Shown here one piece after another: positions 62,386 to 64,000 of a stretch of 64,000 bases of DNA. Source of the DNA: G965204755 sp965243415 (lineage in GTDB: Bacteria > Acidobacteriota > Vicinamibacteria > Marinacidobacterales > Marinacidobacteraceae); the NCBI GenBank assembly GCA_965243415.1, contig OZ251549.1, positions 186,001 through 250,000 of the forward strand, given 5' to 3'. The position numbers were made by a program, and so were the translations under genes. Within the stretch, counting starts at the first letter, position 1; each line of letters starts with the position of its first letter. The notes under the pieces are model-generated. The model did no database searches. It was given only the letters and a program-made list of their open reading frames with translations, and was not told the DNA's origin.

Positions 62386-62880
62386 ATGCCGTACCCGGTT
62401 CTGTCCGTCACTGTCGCGAGGGAGGCGTACGCCCGACGGCGACGCGGGGACGAGGCCCATGCCCTCGTAGAGAACGAGACTGCGGAGAGGGACGGCGGTG
62501 ATTTCCGCCCCGAGTTGGCACAAGAGGTACTCGATGAGTGTTTCGACCTCTCGCCCGGGCCGGCCGGGTCTCGACGGGCCCACTTCGACGCCCTTTGCGC
62601 TCGCCACCTCCACACCAGGCTCGACCTCTCCGCCGTGTGCGCCGGAGATCCCGATTTCTGGCGCTGGTTGACCTTCGCATACGGCGGCTGTGGCGCCGAT
62701 CTCGTGGATCTCCGCTACGGAAAGGCGGCCACCGATTCCGCCGCCGATTCGGAGTTCTCGCACTCCGGCGTCGGAAGAGCCGTGTACTATGGGCTCGACC
62801 TGATGAGGAAGGGCATGTTTGCCAAACTCTGGATCTGCGCCAATCTCATGTACCGCTCTCATGGCGAAGCGGATCCCTGA
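62386..62880 (+). CDS. DUF6339-like protein, probably truncated by the adjacent IS
   Basis: This 164-residue protein has a helical N-terminal part and a block 'DFWRWLTFAYGG' with 'ADLVDLRYG', then 'YYGLDLMRKGMFAKLWICAN' followed by 'LMYRSHGEADP' and an abrupt stop. That block resembles DUF6339-type proteins, which continue for many more residues after it. Here the stop is supplied by CCCTGAATCCGTGG, where the sequence turns into the flank of the transposase gene. I infer that the IS insertion removed the C-terminal part and possibly later genes of the cassette. Confidence 0.65.
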   Translation: MPYPVLSVTVAREAYARRRRGDEAHALVENETAERDGGDFRPELAQEVLDECFDLSPGPAGSRRAHFDALCARHLHTRLDLSAVCAGDPDFWRWLTFAYGGCGADLVDLRYGKAATDSAADSEFSHSGVGRAVYYGLDLMRKGMFAKLWICANLMYRSHGEADP

Positions 62881-63096
62881 ATCCGTGGAATGATGGTTTG
62901 GAGTCCGTTTTGGATATGTATTGAGTGCGTATAGAGCACCCCTGAAAGGTAGCGATATGCCGTTATGCGGTCACAAATGAGGGTCGGGCGGGGAATGCAC
63001 CTCTGAACTTGCGGAAATACCGGTTCGGCGATCAGTCTCGATGACCGAAGGCATGGTTCGGGTGCAGAGCCGAGGAGAACGGAGGCCCGAAGGCCG
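62881..63096. other. IS flank, probable left end of the element
   Basis: This is less GC-rich sequence between the truncated gene and the transposase stop. The likely IS terminus is near 62876-62880 (CCCTGAATCCGTGG), but the matching inverted repeat lies beyond the window and cannot be checked. Confidence 0.4.
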
Positions 63097-64000
63097 TCAA
63101 GTGGGCGCGAGGCGCGCATACAGCATGGAAAAGACCTCCACGGCCGGGCACCGCCGGCCGAAGCCGAGCGAAAAGCGCCGTCCGGAGTGGATCACCCGGG
63201 CCGCCCGATACATCAGTTCCTGGATCACGGTACGGATCCGCCGACGCTCCGCCGGATGGCGGACCGGACCGCCCGGCGCCACCAGGCCCATCTGCCCCAG
63301 CCAGCGAAGGATGTTGTACGCCACCGTGGCGCAGGCCAGCACCAGCGCGTTGGTGGCGAACTTCTGCGAGGGAAGCCTCTCGATGTTCAGGTCCGTCTTG
63401 AACTCGCTGTGGAACTGCTCCGAGGTCCCGTGGTCGGCATACAGGTCGATCACCCGCTGGTCGTCCAGATCCAGAGTCGTCCACCACCCCTCCACCGTGA
63501 CCTTCGGCTCCAGAAGCAACTGCCCGCCCGGAGTGCTCTTCCGCTCCGTCACCCGCATCACCCGCCGCAACGGATAGTCCTCGCCTCGATGCCGGCGCGT
63601 CTGCTGGATCGTGAACACCGCCACCCGCTTCCCCTTGCGGGGGCGGTCGAACCGTACCCGCTGGCGCTCGGCGTAGCGGAGCCACTGCTTCGCGACGTTC
63701 TTGCGCGGGTTCCACTTGATGAGGAAGTCCGCCTTCCCCCCCGCATCCCGATGATCGAACACCACCTTCATGTTGTCGATGGCATCGTTCCCGGCATCGA
63801 GACGCACCAGCACCGGCTTCGCGGTCAGCTGGCGAGCCTGCCCCAGAACCCGCTCCAGGAACTCCGGCGTCCCCTTCTGGCAATGCTGCACCCCCTCCCG
63901 CAGCTCGAACTCCAGGCAGTACCCCTCCCGCCCCAGGTAGGCCGCCATCGGCGCGTAGCCGTCATAGCCGTGGTAAGTGCGCGAAACCCCCTCCTTGCGG
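63097..64000 (-). CDS. IS1380-family-like transposase (partial, runs off the window)
   Basis: The frame enters from the right edge ('YHGYDGYAPMAAYLG' already in frame) and ends at 63097. The visible 301 residues carry DDE-type features of the IS1380 group: 'VLVRLDAGNDAIDNM' (Asp), 'DFLIKWNPRKN', 'DLYADHGTSEQFHSEFKTDLNIERLPS' (the YREK-like region with Asp and Glu, shown in parts) and a C-terminal helical region. The N terminus is outside the window. It is oriented opposite to the cassette it interrupts. Confidence 0.9.
   Translation of the reverse strand, partial: RKEGVSRTYHGYDGYAPMAAYLGREGYCLEFELREGVQHCQKGTPEFLERVLGQARQLTAKPVLVRLDAGNDAIDNMKVVFDHRDAGGKADFLIKWNPRKNVAKQWLRYAERQRVRFDRPRKGKRVAVFTIQQTRRHRGEDYPLRRVMRVTERKSTPGGQLLLEPKVTVEGWWTTLDLDDQRVIDLYADHGTSEQFHSEFKTDLNIERLPSQKFATNALVLACATVAYNILRWLGQMGLVAPGGPVRHPAERRRIRTVIQELMYRAARVIHSGRRFSLGFGRRCPAVEVFSMLYARLAPT

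Larger units (their letters stand above)
62876..64000. mobile_element. IS1380-like insertion sequence (partial)
   Basis: This comprises the transposase gene and its left flank. The left boundary is inferred from the abrupt end of the DUF6339-like gene. The right boundary and any target duplication are outside the window. Confidence 0.6.

Overview
This window comes from a very GC-rich bacterial chromosome. Protein families point to Acidobacteriota or a close relative: an ADOP-type orphan ABC permease, a VPS10/BNR-repeat secreted protein, CarD, an ATP-dependent PEP carboxykinase and a Trm112-like protein. The assignment is inference; there is no rRNA gene to test it. Two stretches are visibly less GC-rich than the rest (about 30.4-31.9 kb and 59.6-62.9 kb) and look horizontally acquired.

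Layout. 0-10 kb: phenylalanine hydroxylase, an orphan Mu gpF-like protein with a C-terminal nuclease-like domain beside a GAF-SpoIIE phosphatase, a secreted lectin-like protein, a YkvI-like transporter, an NTF2-like secreted protein, an orphan HicB-like protein and a Tat-exported class V aminotransferase. 10-22 kb is a duplication-rich zone: an FN3-repeat lipoprotein with a strong UUCG terminator, three tandem coiled-coil membrane proteins, three tandem copies of a large putative antitoxin of which only the last keeps a PIN toxin, and two matrixin-like metalloproteases flanking a Calx-beta-like lipoprotein. 22-26 kb: L-asparaginase, then a roughly 1.9-kb array of 19/21-bp units that leaves all six frames open, then a DUF4097-type protein. 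26-38 kb: a P1-family aminopeptidase, an FAD oxidoreductase and a phytoene/squalene synthase (with a decayed duplication between the last two), a low-GC two-gene cassette of unknown function, a succinate-semialdehyde-type dehydrogenase, a 24-C homopolymer, TenA with a duplicated 3' end, a DASS transporter and a MacB-like permease. 38-48 kb: an ECF-like sigma factor, about ten 178-bp repeats derived from the 3' end of the neighbouring glycerate kinase, GYF/TIGR00266 and NUDIX proteins, an ankyrin protein, a cysteine-rich peptide with a frameshifted paralogue, and an ADOP permease. 48-59.5 kb is mostly housekeeping: the BNR protein, a Spy-like protein, tRNA-Met, tRNA-Leu, CarD, PlsC, PckA and GpmA. 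59.6-64 kb: a three-gene GHKL-ATPase cassette whose last gene appears cut by an IS1380-like element that runs off the window.

Themes. Tandem duplication at or near gene 3' ends recurs (glycerate kinase, tenA, the oxidoreductase/synthase junction, the 15-bp array at 52.0 kb). Several genes have a -10-like hexamer only 6-10 nt before the start codon, which suggests leaderless transcripts. Several convincing reading frames lack any ATG, GTG or TTG where the start should be and offer only CTG. The strongest candidates for undescribed biology are the triplicated antitoxin/PIN locus, the paired cysteine-rich peptides, the word-coded 19-bp array and the GHKL defence-like cassette.
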